Counted from the stretch's first letter, positions 26,939 through 34,813 are shown. The stretch is 35,010 nucleotides of DNA from Kocuria atrinae C3-8 (GCF_000286355.1 NZ_AJXN01000105.1:1-35010); one strand, 5' to 3'. Numbers and translations: made by a program. The notes: generated from the sequence alone by a model not told the origin.

Positions 26939-28960
26939 TTATCCTAAAAGCTCCGGCCTGTGCCACGGCTTGTCCTGCACATGCTGGTCGACGAAGGCCA
27001 GAACCGTCTCGTACCAGGTACGCGCGTTCGCAGGCTTGAGGATCCAGTGGTTCTCGTCCGGGAAGTACAGGAACTTGTGCCCCTCCACCGCGGTATGTCG
27101 TTGCAGATCCGACCACAACTGCAGCCCCTGGGAGATGGGCACCCGGTAATCCTTGTCACCGTGGATGACCAGCATGGGTACTTGGATGTCACCCACGAAC
27201 CGGTGGGGTGAATAGTGATCGGCCTGCGACGGCGCCATCGCTTCTTCCCACTCGGTGTTGTCGGTGGTCGAGCCCATCGTGTTCAGATCCCACAGGGACG
27301 CGTGAGTCACGATGCACCTGAACCGCTCGCCCGTGTGGCCGGCCACCCAGTTGGCCATGTACCCGCCGTAGGAACCACCCAGCAGGGCCTGCCGCTCGGC
27401 ATCGATGTCCTGGCGTTGCGTCGCAGCCTCCACCAGGGCCATGACATCAGTGAACGGGGCACCACCTAGTTCCTGTTGTCCCCGGTCGATCATGTGCTGG
27501 CCGTAACCGGTGGAGATGGCGGGGTCGGGAAGCAGCACAGCATAGCCGCTTGCCACGAAGGGCCACGGGCTCCAACGCCATGACCACGCGTTGTTGGACG
27601 CCCACGGCCCACCATGCACGAACACGAGCAGCGGAAGCTCCTCGGCCGCGGGGGTGTCAGGCAGCGCGAGCCAGGCTCGAATCTCCTTTCCGTCCTCGGC
27701 ACCGTGATGACCTCTTCCAGCCTCCCAGCCGGAGTGGCATCGGACAGGAGCCCCTGAACCGGTGCGGGATCGGCCGAGAATCCCTCATTCGGCCAGCACA
27801 CGAGCTCTTCGGGTCGGTCCAGGCGGGATCGCAGAGCCCAGAGCCGCTCCCCCGTCACGTGAACAGACCGGTACGTCCAGCCTTGACCATCGCCGCCGGC
27901 AGCAATATCAACGCGCGGTTCATCCCCTGGTGCACAACTGATGCGCAGCACAATGCCGCGGCCACGGTAATCGGCACTGCAAACCACGGTACTGTCATCA
28001 ATCCACTGGGGATCCTCTCCCCAGTATTGGTCTCCGGGAAGGATCTCGTGGGCTACACCCGACGCGAAGTCGTAAACGCACAGCGATATGGAGAGATTTT
28101 GCGTACTGGTCCACAGCCGCTCCTTGACGATGATGGCCCGCGTTCCGTCCGGGCTGACAGGACCTGCTTCCCACCAGGTGTCCTGTTCGACGGGGCGGAT
28201 AAGTTCGGGCTCCCCAGAGCCATCGTCGGTGACGGGCACACGCCAGATCTCCGAACGTTCCCACCCGCCGTCCATCCAAGCTTGCACGGTGACCACCGCA
28301 AAACTCCCGTCCGGCGAGGCTCATAACCCAGCAAACGACCCTCCGGAAGTCGAACGTGCCGTGTTTGGTCCTGGACCGAAGCGCCGGCGGCAGCGCCGAC
28401 AGCGTCCACGAACAAGAGTGTGGGCACATCCGGCCCCAGGTCGTGGTCCCAATCGCGGGTGGGTGCCGTCTCGTACAACACCGCACTCACGCCCGAGTCT
28501 TCGCGCAACTTGTCCAACCGCTCGCTCTCGGCGGTGACCTCGTTGGCGTGGCGGGCAGACGGGAGCGTGCCGCTTACGAAGAACAGACGGTCGCCACCCA
28601 GCTTGAGGTCTTCGACGCCGCCGGGCCGTTCCAGAATCATCCGCGCCTCGCCGTACGAGGCAAAAGCCATAGCCGTGTGCGGTCCTTGTCGTCCTGGTTG
28701 GCGGGGCGCGCAGACGTGAAGAAGAGGGCGCCGCCGACCCCGGGACACACTTCCGACACTCCGTGCTGATCGTGAGTCAGCTGCCGGGTCTGGATCTCGT
28801 CCTGGTCAGTCTCTACCGACCACGCCTGCGTCACGTACTTCTTGCCATCTGTAGACAGCTCTTTACGAAGGGCCACCACAGTGCCCGATTCGTGGGTATT
28901 GAATCCGGACAGGCGAGGTGACGCGACCAAATGCTCGGGGGTATCTACACGGAATGTCAT
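26939..28960 (-). CDS. S9-family prolyl oligopeptidase/acylaminoacyl-peptidase, three frame breaks
   Basis: About 674 residues after repair. An N-terminal beta-propeller (to about residue 410) precedes an alpha/beta-hydrolase domain with LLVFVHGGPWASNN, the nucleophile Ser in LLGGSYGGYMANWVAGH, the Asp in VIHGDKDYRVPISQ and the His in FPDENHWI. It is probably a cytosolic aminopeptidase acting on short or acylated peptides. There is no signal peptide. Breaks near 28652, 28311 and 27700 are each repaired by one G or C (for example LWLLPRTGEARMILERPGG). Start is ATG at 28960 with a leaderless-type TAGTGT. It is divergent from the persulfide dioxygenase. Confidence 0.85.
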
Positions 28961-28967
28961 GTAGGTC

Positions 28968-28973
28968 ACACTA
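28968..28973 (-). promoter_or_regulatory. -10 hexamer of leaderless S9 peptidase transcript
   Basis: TAGTGT on the minus strand, 7 bases before the ATG at 28960. Confidence 0.45.
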
Positions 28974-29014
28974 ACGCGATGCCCTGACACCCATAGTGCG
29001 GACTGTGCCAGCAA

Positions 29015-29028
29015 TACCCTAGGGGGTA
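29015..29028. promoter_or_regulatory. CsoR/CstR-type operator, upstream copy at the dioxygenase promoter
   Basis: TACCCTAGGGGGTA, the pseudo-palindromic TACCC..GGGTA form of CsoR-family sites. It forms an inverted pair with the site at 29038-29051, 23 bases between centres. Confidence 0.7.
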
Positions 29029-29029
29029 C

Positions 29030-29058
29030 TTGCAACATACCCCCTAGGGTATTACCGT
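29030..29058 (+). promoter_or_regulatory. Promoter of the persulfide dioxygenase gene
   Basis: -35 TTGCAA at 29030-29035, 17-base spacer, -10 TACCGT at 29053-29058. The operator at 29038-29051 fills the spacer, a position that would block RNA polymerase. The leader to the ATG is about 55 bases and ends in AAGGAG at 29105-29110. Confidence 0.65.
29038..29051. promoter_or_regulatory. CsoR/CstR-type operator within the dioxygenase promoter spacer
   Basis: TACCCCCTAGGGTA, the mirror image of the site at 29015-29028. Confidence 0.75.
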
Positions 29059-29118
29059 TTTGGTCAACACCCGGAGGAGCAGCAGGCTTCCCGATGTCGC
29101 AATTAAGGAGAACTCCTC

Positions 29119-30522
29119 ATGCTTCTGGAACGCATCTACGACGAGGACTTGGCCCAGGCAAGCTTCGTGATCGGTTGCCAGGCCAAGAAAGAGGCCATCG
29201 TGGTCGATCCACGGCGCGACCTTGATGTTTATGTGAAGATCGCGGAGAAGAACGGCATGAAGATCGTGGGTGTGACCGAGACTCACCTCCACGCAGATTT
29301 CCTCTCCGGTACTCGTGAATTGGCCTCGGCCACTGGTGCCACCATGTACGTCTCCGGAGAAGGTGGCCAGGATTGGCAGTACGAATTCGACGCAACCCGC
29401 CTCTATGACGGGAGCGAGATCAAACTTGGCAACATCACCATTACTGCAGTACACACCCCCGGACACACACCCGAGCACCTCTCGTACCTCGTCACCGACG
29501 GCGCGTTCGCGGACGACCCGGGCTACATGCTCACCGGGGACTTCGTGTTTTCGGGTGACCTGGGCCGACCCGATCTGCTCGATGAGGCCGCAGGCGGTAT
29601 CGATACCGCTTCGAGGGTGCCAAGCAGATGTTCAAGAGCCTTCGAGACAAGTTTTTGACCCTGCCGGACCTCGTGCAGGTGTTCCCCGGCCACGGCGCCG
29701 GATCTGCCTGCGGAAAGTCCCTGGGCGCTATCCCCTCCACCACCGTGGGCTATGAGCGCCGCTTCTCCTGGTGGGCCTCCTACGCGGAGAACAACGACGA
29801 ACAGGGATTCATCGATGCGCTCCTCGATGGGCAACCTGACGCACCGTTCTACTTCGGCCGCATGAAGAACCAGAACCGCCGCGGCCCGGAGATCATGGGT
29901 GAACGCGCCCCGCTGGAAGAACTCGACAATGCGGAGGTGGCCAAGAAGCTGGAAGCCGACGAAGTCAGCTTCGTGGATACCCGTTCCGCGGACGCAGCCC
30001 ACAATGGCACCGTTGAAGGCGCACTGAACATTCCGGGCTCCGGCAATATCGCCACGTATGGCGCCTGGGCAGTGAACCCGGAAACGGATGATCGCCCCCT
30101 GGTCCTCTTGGCGGAAGACCAGGAGTCGGCGCAGAGCATCTGGGACCACCTGGTGCGCGTGGGCATCGACAAGGTGGCCGGATATGTGACTTCGTTCGAT
30201 GGACTCCCCGTTTCCAAACCTCAGGTGATCAACCCAGGAGATGTGGAATCCTTCGATGCAGCAACGCTTCTGGACGTGCGCGCGGTGAGTGAATACGACG
30301 AGGGACACATTCCCGGCGCCACACAGCTTCACGGTGGTCGAGTGCTGTGGAACTTGGACAAGCTCCCGCAGCACGGAACCATCGTCACGTACTGCAAGAG
30401 CGGGGCGCGTAGCTCGATCGTCGCGAACGTCCTACGCCACGCGGGCTACGACGTTGCCGAGCTCAAGCTCCTACGATGCTTGGGCAGTTCACCAGGACTC
30501 CGTCAGCAGCGCCTCTCGCTAA
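29119..30522 (+). CDS. CstB-like persulfide dioxygenase-rhodanese fusion, two frame breaks
   Basis: About 468 residues. The metallo-beta-lactamase domain has THLHADFLSG (H56, H58, D60), HTPGHTPEHLSY, GDFVFSGDLGRPDL and FPGHGAGSACGKS, the ETHE1/persulfide-dioxygenase pattern with one iron site. A degenerate rhodanese (VSFVDTRSADAAHNGTVEG) with no active Cys and a complete C-terminal rhodanese (TYCKSGARSS, Cys near residue 426) follow, the same order as Staphylococcus CstB. It should oxidise low-molecular-weight persulfides to sulfite or thiosulfate. Breaks near 29607 (one C, giving DTRFEGAKQM) and 30466 (two G, giving ELKGSYDAWAV). It is controlled by the paired CsoR-type sites upstream. Confidence 0.9.
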
Positions 30523-30538
30523 GAAATCCTGACGACCG

Positions 30539-30577
30539 AGGCCGGGAGGTCCACCCATTGCGGGTGACTCCCGGCCT
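30539..30577 (+). terminator. Terminator after the dioxygenase gene
   Basis: AGGCCGGGAG at 30539-30548 pairs with CTCCCGGCCT at 30568-30577, with an inner CACCC..GGGTG stem. Confidence 0.75.
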
Positions 30578-30791
30578 TCTGGTATTCGGATTCCCGTCGA
30601 GAACTCGTCACCCAACGCCGTCATTGGCTCTGCACCATTGGCATGCCTCCAAGTAGGCCACTGCACATTGCGCCCGAATAACCGGGGCAAGAAAACTCCC
30701 CGTCGAATGAGCTGAAACCTAGCTCATTCGACGGGGAGTTCCTTTATCGCTAGCGATTCCCTCGAGAACAGGAATTTCGCACGACCGGGGG
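30578..30791. other. Convergent intergenic region without a gene
   Basis: It holds only the strong terminator at 30694-30740. Confidence 0.5.
30694..30740. terminator. Strong terminator downstream of tauE-like gene
   Basis: A 20-bp perfect stem (AACTCCCCGTCGAATGAGCT and its complement) around a 7-base loop. On the minus strand the stem ends GGGGAGTTTTCTT, a classic intrinsic terminator. Confidence 0.88.
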
Positions 30792-31657
30792 TCAGCCAGC
30801 GATCGCCTTAGACCTGAGGGGACAACGGGGAACGGCGAACCAGCAGACCAGCACGGCGACAGCAGCAGCACCGGCTGCACCCGCCACGATCAGGCCTCCC
30901 ACGCCCGGCAGTTCCTGAGCGAGTACGAAGAATCCCATGACGAGCACGAAGATCCCGAACCCTTTCCGCAATGCTGCTTCCGGGATCCTTCCCGCCAGCC
31001 GAGCACCAATCACTGACCCCACTATTGCGGCGGCAGTGACGGCCCCTACGAGTGCCCAGTCCAGCGAGACGGAAGTGAGATAGCCGCCCAGTCCCGCAAA
31101 GGACTTCATGGCGATGACCACAAGCGAGGTTCCCACAGCAACCGGCATGGACAGGCCGCCGAGCAACGCCAGGGCCGGGACAACCAGGAAACCTCCGCCG
31201 GCCCCGACCAAGCCGGTGACCAGGCCCACCCCGAGCCCCTCGATGAGAATTTTGACGATCGGCAGATCGGTGTGCGCAGAGCTTTCCTTCTCCTTCTTTC
31301 GACCACGAATCATCGCCAAGGACGTGGCCACCATCATCACGGCAAATGCAATCATCAGCACCGCGCCTGGGATGTACCCGCCAGCCAGTCCCCCGAGGAA
31401 CGCGCCGACCATGCTGGCAAGCCCGAAAATCAACGCGGTTCGCCACTTCACCCGTCCCTGGCGGGCATGAGTGACAGCGCTGAAGACCGAGGTCACCCCC
31501 ACCACGAAGAGCGACGCCGCAATGGCCTCCTTGGGATCCGATCCGGCCACGTAGGTGAGGATCGGAACAGTGAGAATGGATCCGCCGCCACCGAGCAGCC
31601 CCAGCGAGAGTCCGATCATGATCGACAACAACAGGTCAGTGCAAGAGTCACTGTCAT
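30792..31657 (-). CDS. TauE/SafE-family sulfite (anion) exporter, one frame break
   Basis: About 288 residues, seven to eight hydrophobic helices. It has the TauE internal repeat: GLSLGLLGGGGSILTVPILTY near the N-terminus and GLVTGLVGAGGGFLVVPALA in the second half. Such proteins export sulfite or other sulfur anions and are found with CstR regulons. The start ATG at 31657 has AGGA upstream. Between it and the open frame one C is missing near 31634; repaired it gives LALTLLLSIMIGLSLG. It lies 53 bases after the rhodanese stop in the same direction, so the two share a transcript. Confidence 0.85.
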
Positions 31658-31671
31658 GAGAAGTCCTGTCC

Positions 31672-31709
31672 CCCTAAAGCTCCGCGCCTTCGAGCGCGCA
31701 GCTTCAGGG
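31672..31709 (-). other. Intercistronic hairpin between rhodanese and tauE-like genes
   Basis: CCCTAAAGCTCCGCGC pairs (one mismatch, one G-T) with GCGCGCAGCTTCAGGG. There is no U tract, so it may tune or stabilise the mRNA. Confidence 0.5.
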
Positions 31710-31710
31710 A

Positions 31711-32298
31711 TTACTCGGAGCGTGCCGGGATCTGCTGAATGGCCGAGGTGGCGGTGGGCTCCACCGCCGCCTTGTTCCATGGCATGGCCGACAGTGCCTT
31801 GCCCATGGCGCAGGTATTGGTGGCGGCGGAGAAGGTGAGCCCGGTGCCAATAATTCCGGCCACAGTACGCAGCTTGGGCGAAACGAACTTTCCGCCGACC
31901 AAACCGGTCAACACCAAGGAGCCGACCACCAGGCGCACCTGTCGTTCGAGATCCCAGCGGGATGCGCCGCGCACCACATCACCACCGGCATCGGCGAACC
32001 CCGAGGCACCGCCTTCAAGCACGTAGGCAGATTCGAGCCCCACCGTGGCCAGCCGTTGACGCGCTTGCTCTGCCCGAACGCCTGAGTGGCAGACCAGCAC
32101 AACGCGCTCTCCCAGCCGGGAAACGAGGTCTTCCGTGTGCTCGGACAGCAGGTTCAGCGGCACGTTGTAGGAGCCCTTGATGTGGAGGGCCTCGAACTCC
32201 GCCGCCGACCGGACGTCAACCACCACCAGATCCTGGTGTTGCGCCATCCATTCACGGAGAGTTTGAGGGCTGACATCGGTGACGGTAGGAGGAGACAC
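31711..32298 (-). CDS. Rhodanese-DUF2892 membrane sulfurtransferase
   Basis: 195 residues, intact. Residues 1-115 are a rhodanese domain (VVVDVRSAAEFEALHIKGSYN) with the active-site loop VCHSGVRAEQA, Cys near residue 71. The remainder is a DUF2892 inner-membrane domain with two helices (VVGSLVLTGLVGG and the following VAGIIGTGLTFSAATNTCAMG), the YgaP-like arrangement. It should transfer sulfane sulfur at the membrane. I use the GTG at 32298 because AAAGGA lies 6 bases upstream, whereas the longer frame to 32367 runs through the operator. It heads the rhodanese-tauE operon, divergent from cstR. Confidence 0.87.
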   Translation of the reverse strand: MSPPTVTDVSPQTLREWMAQHQDLVVVDVRSAAEFEALHIKGSYNVPLNLLSEHTEDLVSRLGERVVLVCHSGVRAEQARQRLATVGLESAYVLEGGASGFADAGGDVVRGASRWDLERQVRLVVGSLVLTGLVGGKFVSPKLRTVAGIIGTGLTFSAATNTCAMGKALSAMPWNKAAVEPTATSAIQQIPARSE

Positions 32299-32337
32299 GA
32301 GAGTCCTTTCGAGCGGCTGAATAGAAATGGTGAGGTC

Positions 32338-32367
32338 AGTATGCTGGATACCCCTTGGGGTATGCAA
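32338..32367 (-). promoter_or_regulatory. Promoter of the rhodanese-tauE operon
   Basis: On the minus strand -35 TTGCAT (32367-32362), an 18-base spacer and -10 CATACT (32343-32338). The operator at 32348-32363 lies in the spacer, the same arrangement as at the dioxygenase promoter. Confidence 0.5.
32348..32363. promoter_or_regulatory. CsoR/CstR-type operator
   Basis: ATACCCCTTGGGGTAT, perfect ATACCCC/GGGGTAT arms around TT. Confidence 0.8.
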
Positions 32368-32383
32368 ACGCCCCCGGGGGTAT
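32368..32383. promoter_or_regulatory. CsoR/CstR-type operator at the cstR promoter
   Basis: ACGCCCCCGGGGGTAT, one good half-site and one with ACG in place of ATA, 20 bases centre-to-centre from the site at 32348. It abuts the TAGGAT -10 of cstR (32383-32388), so autoregulation is likely. Confidence 0.65.
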
Positions 32384-32417
32384 AGGATGCTCTCACCCTT
32401 CAGATTCAGGAGACCCC

Positions 32418-32675
32418 ATGGAACTTGACCCTTCAGACATCACGCCGGCCATCAATCGACTCAAACGAGCCCAGGGCCAACTCGCAGCGGTCATTCGCAT
32501 GGCCGAAGAGGGTAAGGAGTGCAAGGACGTGGTCACCCAACTGTCCGCCGTTTCCAAAGCTCTGGACCGCGCAGGCTTCCTCATCGTGGCCAGCGGGCTC
32601 GAACAGTGCTTCAAGAACCCCGACGAAGCCATGGATAAGAAGGAGATGGAGAAGCTCTTCCTCTCCCTCGCTTAA
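32418..32675 (+). CDS. cstR: CstR-type persulfide-sensing repressor of the CsoR family
   Basis: 85 residues, intact. The CsoR-family helical fold is recognisable from INRLKRAQGQLAAVIRM and the conserved cysteines C35 and C64, spaced 29 residues apart. The position four before C64, which is the copper-ligand His in CsoR, is Gly60 here, so Cu(I) binding by the Cys-His-Cys set is not possible. Two Cys without the His is the pattern of CstR, which forms di- to tetra-sulfide bridges with persulfides and releases DNA. AGGAG lies upstream of the ATG at 32418. The context of rhodanese, TauE and persulfide dioxygenase supports this assignment. Confidence 0.9.
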   Translation: MELDPSDITPAINRLKRAQGQLAAVIRMAEEGKECKDVVTQLSAVSKALDRAGFLIVASGLEQCFKNPDEAMDKKEMEKLFLSLA

Positions 32676-32727
32676 CGGGTGACATTCCACTCCCCCTCTT
32701 CTTCATTGATTTCTGGGTGTGGCCTGC

Positions 32728-32733
32728 CAGGAT
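32728..32733 (+). promoter_or_regulatory. Imperfect -10 hexamer before the DUF2087 gene
   Basis: CAGGAT, 6 bases before the ATG at 32740, a one-mismatch version of the leaderless pattern. Confidence 0.35.
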
Positions 32734-32739
32734 GGCCGA

Positions 32740-33201
32740 ATGAACACGCGTCAGATTTTTGCCGCCCTTGCGAATCCGGATACTCGCGACATGTATGCCC
32801 GGGTCATCCTCGACCAGGTTTCCGAGGCGCCTACGTCCAAACAATCGCGCGCCCTCCAGAACCTACAACGCGCCGGCTTGATCGAGGACGCCGACGGCGC
32901 ATGGTTACCCACCGCTGTTTTTCGTGAACTCTTGGCCGAGGGCGCACGTGATACCCCCAAGGGTTACGAGCGCTTCCTGGAGAACGGGCGCGTCGCACGG
33001 TGGCCGTCCAAGGCAGCGGATAAAGACGGACTGATCCGCTGGATCATGGATCAATGTTTGGCAGCTGACGAGCACATCGGAGAGCGAGAGCTCAATGAAC
33101 GGATTGAAATGTTCAGCGATGACCCGGCCCTGATTCGTCGGCACTGCGTAGACGCCGGGCACCTCACGCGAACCCAGGACGGTAGCGAGTACCGCAGGTA
33201 G
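32740..33201 (+). CDS. DUF2087-domain putative transcriptional regulator
   Basis: 153 residues, intact. The N-terminal 65 residues resemble an ArsR-like winged-helix (RQIFAALANPDTRDMYARVI, SKQSRALQNLQRAGLIEDADG). The C-terminal DUF2087 domain has RWPSKAADKDGLIRWIMDQC, ERELNERIEMFSDDPALIRR and CVDAGHLTRTQDGSEYRR. Such proteins probably bind DNA, but no target is known. The start at 32740 is preferred over the in-frame ATG at 32719 because homologues begin near it and an imperfect leaderless hexamer precedes it. Confidence 0.75.
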   Translation: MNTRQIFAALANPDTRDMYARVILDQVSEAPTSKQSRALQNLQRAGLIEDADGAWLPTAVFRELLAEGARDTPKGYERFLENGRVARWPSKAADKDGLIRWIMDQCLAADEHIGERELNERIEMFSDDPALIRRHCVDAGHLTRTQDGSEYRR

Positions 33202-33525
33202 GACCGAGCTCACTCGCGTTAGCGTTATTCATTTCAATTGGTGTCATGTGTGATTAATGTGCATTTCACGCGGATGCCCTGAATCCCACTAGCTAATGCA
33301 GAGATGATTTAGCGGATACCCAATTACGAAACACTCTTCACGGACCGCAGACCCGCGAGATGCCCGTCACAGCAAGGCAAGGCTCCCCTTGGTCGGCAAT
33401 TAGAGAACATGGGACTTCGCTAATTTAATTACGTCAGAGTGGTTTGACCTAAGGTTCAACTTACTTGTAAGGCGGGATTTTCGCTCGTATCTTTATAAAT
33501 ACGAACCGCCTGAGAGGAACAGATC
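33202..33525. other. AT-rich regulatory region upstream of the DUF1540 gene
   Basis: 324 bases with no gene. A TTGACC box lies at 33444-33449. CTTAC-TT-GTAAG (33460-33471) and TCGTAT-N8-ATACGA (33485-33504) are inverted repeats near the expected promoter and leader. GAGAGGA at about 33512-33518 is the ribosome site for the ATG at 33526. Confidence 0.5.
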
Positions 33526-33807
33526 ATGGCTACTTTGACCGCCGTCTCCGCTTGCGCCGCCACCGCGTGCGCATACAACGACAACGGCTGCTCCGCGCCC
33601 GCCATCACCGTGGGCGGCAGCGGCTCCACCGCATCCTGCACCACTTTCATTTCCCTGGACGCTCGCGGAGGCTTGCCCACCGCCAACGGCCAGGTTGGCG
33701 CGTGCCAGCGCCTCGAGTGCAAGCACAACACCGACCTGCTGTGCACCGCGTCCTCCATCGAGATGACCGGCGACACCGCTAACTGCGCTTCCTACGAAGC
33801 CGAGTAA
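33526..33807 (+). CDS. Cysteine-rich double DUF1540 protein
   Basis: 93 residues, intact. Eight cysteines form two similar modules: C10, C15, C22, C38 (C-x4-C-x6-C-x15-C) and C60, C65, C73, C87 (C-x4-C-x7-C-x13-C), with YNDNGC and KHNTDLLC as the matching centres. This is the DUF1540 pattern, probably a small metal-binding or disulfide-stapled protein, but no function is established. There is no signal peptide or hydrophobic helix. It stands as a single gene between a purine-rich ribosome site and a strong terminator, so high expression is likely. Codon use is strongly biased to GC-ending codons, unlike the AT-rich DNA upstream. Confidence 0.85.
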   Translation: MATLTAVSACAATACAYNDNGCSAPAITVGGSGSTASCTTFISLDARGGLPTANGQVGACQRLECKHNTDLLCTASSIEMTGDTANCASYEAE

Positions 33808-33825
33808 TCACTCGCTTCCGGACAC

Positions 33826-33869
33826 AACCGTGCCCGTGCGTTCTTCACGAACGCACGGGCACGGTTTTT
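33826..33869 (+). terminator. Strong intrinsic terminator after the DUF1540 gene
   Basis: AACCGTGCCCGTGCGTTC pairs with GAACGCACGGGCACGGTT around TTCAC, followed by T residues to 33869. Confidence 0.9.
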
Positions 33870-33930
33870 GGTTCTGACGAGCCAGCTGTCTGGGCGATTA
33901 CTCCCCAAATTGAGGATGACTGCGAGTCGA

Positions 33931-34782
33931 TTATTCGGCTGCGCCCACTCGAGCCCCGAACAGGGACTCCACTCGGGCCAAGAGACCACCACACTCCACC
34001 ACGGACTCGCGGTCGAAGGGCACGAAGAACACATGAGTGCGCTCGGCACCGTTGCGCATGACCGTCAATCCGGTGACATCGACATCCACCACGAACTCAC
34101 GGTTCTTGGTATGAGAGCAACCTCCGGCAGAGGGCTTCTCACTCAAGACGCGCGCCTCGACCCAGCCGTTACTGACGGCATCGCACAGCGAGGCAAGATC
34201 AACGGAATCCAGGCTGGACGCAACATCCAGACCAACGGTCTCGATGTCACCCAAGCCGGCCAGAGCGACGTCGTCATGCCGCTCGACCAGGTGCCCGAAC
34301 GGAATGGCCGTGGCACCCACGCCGTCGTGCAGCAGAACCCGCGAGACCCGGACGATGCCGAGCATTCCGAAGGGCGACTCGGCCACGGCTTTGACCATCT
34401 CGGGCACGTCGTCGTACTCGAGTACATCGGAAGCGCGTTCGGAGTCCAACCACTCCAGCTGACCGAGCATGTGCGCGCTGGCCGTGAGAATTTCCACGCG
34501 AGGTTCCGGGGAGAGCTTGGTGATGTCCATCCGAACATCCATGCGCGCGCCCGGGTTGAGCAGAACCGCGTCGTCAGAACCAGAGAACACGGTGGTCGCC
34601 ACCATGAGTTCGCCGTTGCCTGCCATGCCGTGCGCCAGTGCATCGAGCGTGGGCTGTCCTTCGAGCCCGTAGGCAACCAGTGCCGCGCGCCCCGCCCCCG
34701 CAAGCATTCGATGTGCCAGTGACACTGCTCGATCGTGGGTGCTGGAACCTTGAGACTGGCCACCAATCGTTCGCTCGACCAT
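33931..34782 (-). CDS. DUF2470-domain protein, HugZ/flavin-reductase-like, iron-regulated
   Basis: 283 residues, intact. N-terminal AHRMLAGAGRAALVAYG and GNGELMVATTVF resemble the split-barrel/pyridoxamine-oxidase-like fold. The C-terminal region ending DVTGLTVMRNGAERTHVFFV matches DUF2470 of HugZ-type heme-degrading proteins and their actinobacterial relatives. Neither heme binding nor catalysis can be shown from sequence. The ATG at 34782 has GAGGAAG upstream, preferred over the longer frame to 34860. A DtxR/IdeR-like iron box lies about 32 bases upstream, covering the likely -10 TAGGCT, so expression should rise in iron limitation. Confidence 0.75.
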   Translation of the reverse strand: MVERTIGGQSQGSSTHDRAVSLAHRMLAGAGRAALVAYGLEGQPTLDALAHGMAGNGELMVATTVFSGSDDAVLLNPGARMDVRMDITKLSPEPRVEILTASAHMLGQLEWLDSERASDVLEYDDVPEMVKAVAESPFGMLGIVRVSRVLLHDGVGATAIPFGHLVERHDDVALAGLGDIETVGLDVASSLDSVDLASLCDAVSNGWVEARVLSEKPSAGGCSHTKNREFVVDVDVTGLTVMRNGAERTHVFFVPFDRESVVECGGLLARVESLFGARVGAAE

Positions 34783-34813
34783 GGCTTCCTCGCTCTCTGT
34801 GTGACTGCCAAAC

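Noticed and set aside
32418..32675. Copper sensor CsoR with a copper-efflux operon
   Set aside because: The His ligand is replaced by Gly and no copper ATPase or chaperone is nearby; the neighbours are sulfurtransferase, sulfur exporter and persulfide dioxygenase.
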